From Flavisphingopyxis soli (GTDB taxonomy: Bacteria > Pseudomonadota > Alphaproteobacteria > Sphingomonadales > Sphingomonadaceae): DNA of 64,000 nt. Every line of letters begins with the position of its first letter. Position 1 is the first letter of the stretch. The position numbers and the translations under genes were made by a program. The notes under the pieces were generated by a model. It did not search any database. It had not been told where the DNA came from and saw only the letters and a list, made by a program, of their open reading frames with translations. The stretch is from the NCBI RefSeq assembly GCF_007995095.1, contig NZ_VOPY01000002.1:682001-746000 (forward strand). The letters are read 5' to 3'. Of this stretch, positions 62,975 to 64,000 are shown piece by piece.

Positions 62975-64000
62975 TCATTTCGGGCCCTTGCCGTCACCGT
63001 TGCCGCCTCCGCCGTTACCGTTTCCGGCTCCACCGTTACCGTTACCGTTACCGTTACCGTTACCGTTACCGTTACCGTTACCGTTACCGTTACCGTTACC
63101 GTTACCGTTACCGTTACCGTTACCGTTACCGTTGCCGCCTCCGCCGTTACCGTTTCCGGCTCCACCGTTACCGTTGCCGTTGCCGCCTCCGCCGTTGCCG
63201 TTACCGTTGCCGTTGCCACCGTTGCTGGTGCCACCCTGACCGTTGCCACCTTGGCCGTTGCCGTTGCCGCCCTGACCATTGTTACCCCGGAATTTATCGT
63301 CATTGGCGTTGCCATTCCGACTATCAATCGAACCATCCCAGACTTCGGTAAACTGGCTCCCGCCCTGGCTCGTAGATTTGTCGGATTTAGATTCTTTTCC
63401 TAATTGCGCCGCAGTCCCAGTAGCCTCGTTAGAAACTAGATTATTCGTCAACGAGGCTAGTTCTACCGGGGCCGCTGCTATGCTCTCCACAAGAAGTTGG
63501 CCTAGTGGACTAGGCACAGTAGCCGACGTCGGAGCAGAGGCTGATCCGGCAGGTCTGGCGGGGGAATTGACGATGAGATTTTGATCACCCGATACGGTAA
63601 TCTGATATAAATCACGCGCATCGACAGACGCTACCGACCCTGGCCGAATAAGCGACCGCGCGCCCCCGTCATCGGTAGAGACTTCAACCGCGCCTTCAAT
63701 TACCTGCATTGACGAGCCCTGCGCATCAACGGTTATGCTAAAGGTTGTGCCCTTTACGACGGCGGCGAGGTATGGGGTGCCGACACCGAAATGCGGTTTC
63801 ATTTTCTTTTCGATGCGAAATATTGCGTTTCCCCAATCCTGCAGCACCTGGATAATTCCGCCGTCCCCCTCTGGCGGTGCTAGCCTTATGCGGCTGTTTT
63901 GCGCGAGCGTTATGAACTCTCCTCCGCGCACCAGAACAACACGACCGTCGGACCCGGTTTCGACCAGCGTCCCGCTTTCCAGTGCCGTTCCAGCCCTGAG
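62975..64000 (-). CDS. FecR-domain protein with Gly-Asn repeat tail (partial)
   Basis: The frame is open to the right edge; the start lies outside the window, so this is partial. The visible upstream part (ALESGTLVETGSDGRVVLVR) continues into a FecR-type domain (IRLAPPEGDGG, KMKPHFGVGTPYLAAVVKGT, FSITVDAQGSSMQVIEGAVEV). A Ser/Ala-rich linker leads to a Gly/Asn repeat tail (GNGNGN, NGGGGNGNG) ending GDGKGPK. It is expected to be periplasmic and to act as sensor or scaffold with the CHASE2-EAL protein. The tail is unusual for a FecR domain protein. Confidence 0.75.
   Translation of the reverse strand, partial: LRAGTALESGTLVETGSDGRVVLVRGGEFITLAQNSRIRLAPPEGDGGIIQVLQDWGNAIFRIEKKMKPHFGVGTPYLAAVVKGTTFSITVDAQGSSMQVIEGAVEVSTDDGGARSLIRPGSVASVDARDLYQITVSGDQNLIVNSPARPAGSASAPTSATVPSPLGQLLVESIAAAPVELASLTNNLVSNEATGTAAQLGKESKSDKSTSQGGSQFTEVWDGSIDSRNGNANDDKFRGNNGQGGNGNGQGGNGQGGTSNGGNGNGNGNGGGGNGNGNGGAGNGNGGGGNGNGNGNGNGNGNGNGNGNGNGNGNGNGNGNGNGGAGNGNGGGGNGDGKGPK
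63033..63128. repeat. Hexanucleotide tandem repeat in FecR gene
   Basis: Sixteen exact copies of CCGTTA (plus strand), each encoding Gly-Asn on the minus strand, run from 63033 to 63128. The same 36-bp block (starting CCGTTGCCGCCTCCGCC) flanks it on both sides at about 62997-63032 and 63129-63164. Copy-number change adds or removes GN pairs in frame, without shifting the frame. Confidence 0.9.

Noticed and set aside
62997-63164. Possible CRISPR array from the repeated CCGTTA blocks.
   Set aside because: The repeats are 6 bp, uninterrupted and in frame with Gly-Asn codons, with no spacers and no cas genes; this is a coding microsatellite.

Overview
The window is high-GC, densely packed bacterial chromosome. 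The leading suggestion is an alphaproteobacterium of the order Sphingomonadales. This rests on the alphaproteobacterial-style nuo operon, a zapA / 6S RNA / 5-FCL arrangement, DUF2842, FnrL/FixLJ/cbb3 oxygen control and sphingomonad-type palindromic repeats. The species assignment is inference. No phage, insertion sequence or CRISPR array is visible, so this reads as core plus lineage-specific chromosome.

Region 1 (1-9.0 kb, minus strand) holds the first part of a complex I operon: nuoA-B-C-D-(small membrane protein)-E-(small membrane protein)-F-(two secreted paralogues)-G. It runs off the left edge. Nearly every junction is an overlap or a gap of a few bases. Region 2 (9.0-17.5 kb) holds a lipoprotein beta-propeller, efp-suhB, an OPT transporter with a PhyH-type dioxygenase, an M23 peptidase, an L,D-transpeptidase and thiE. 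Region 3 (17.5-25.1 kb) holds a sugar-phosphate block (tkt-gap-pgk-class I aldolase), then plus-strand zapA, a 6S RNA candidate, 5-formyl-THF cyclo-ligase, DUF2842 and tRNA-Asp. Region 4 (25.1-38.2 kb) holds an AI-2E family transporter, the branched-chain 2-oxoacid dehydrogenase E1a/E1b/E2 operon, thyA, a short RadC-like protein, tRNA-Pro, an M1 aminopeptidase lipoprotein and a large serine-protease autotransporter.

Region 5 (38.3-59.9 kb) is a coherent low-oxygen and stress island. It contains ccoNOQPGHIS with a perfect FNR/FixK box, an FnrL-like regulator with four cysteines, FixL (haem-PAS residues conserved) and FixJ, four universal stress proteins, a BON-domain protein, a VIT1/CCC1 transporter, a SpoIIAA/STAS-like protein, a sulfide:quinone oxidoreductase, a second L,D-transpeptidase and a DUF389 membrane protein. 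FixL/FixJ sense oxygen, FnrL probably switches on the high-affinity oxidase, and the neighbouring genes look like the accompanying stress regulon. A recurring short motif about 55-65 bp upstream of several of these genes supports a shared regulator.

Region 6 (60-64 kb) holds a FecR-domain protein with a hexanucleotide (Gly-Asn) repeat tract, running off the right edge, followed by a CHASE2/degenerate-GGDEF/EAL protein. It looks like an envelope-sensing c-di-GMP module.

The most unusual items are the two internally duplicated, cysteine-containing secreted paralogues inside the nuo operon, a palindromic repeat inserted in frame in the dehydrogenase E2 linker, the shared upstream motif in the oxygen/stress island, and the Gly-Asn microsatellite in the FecR protein.
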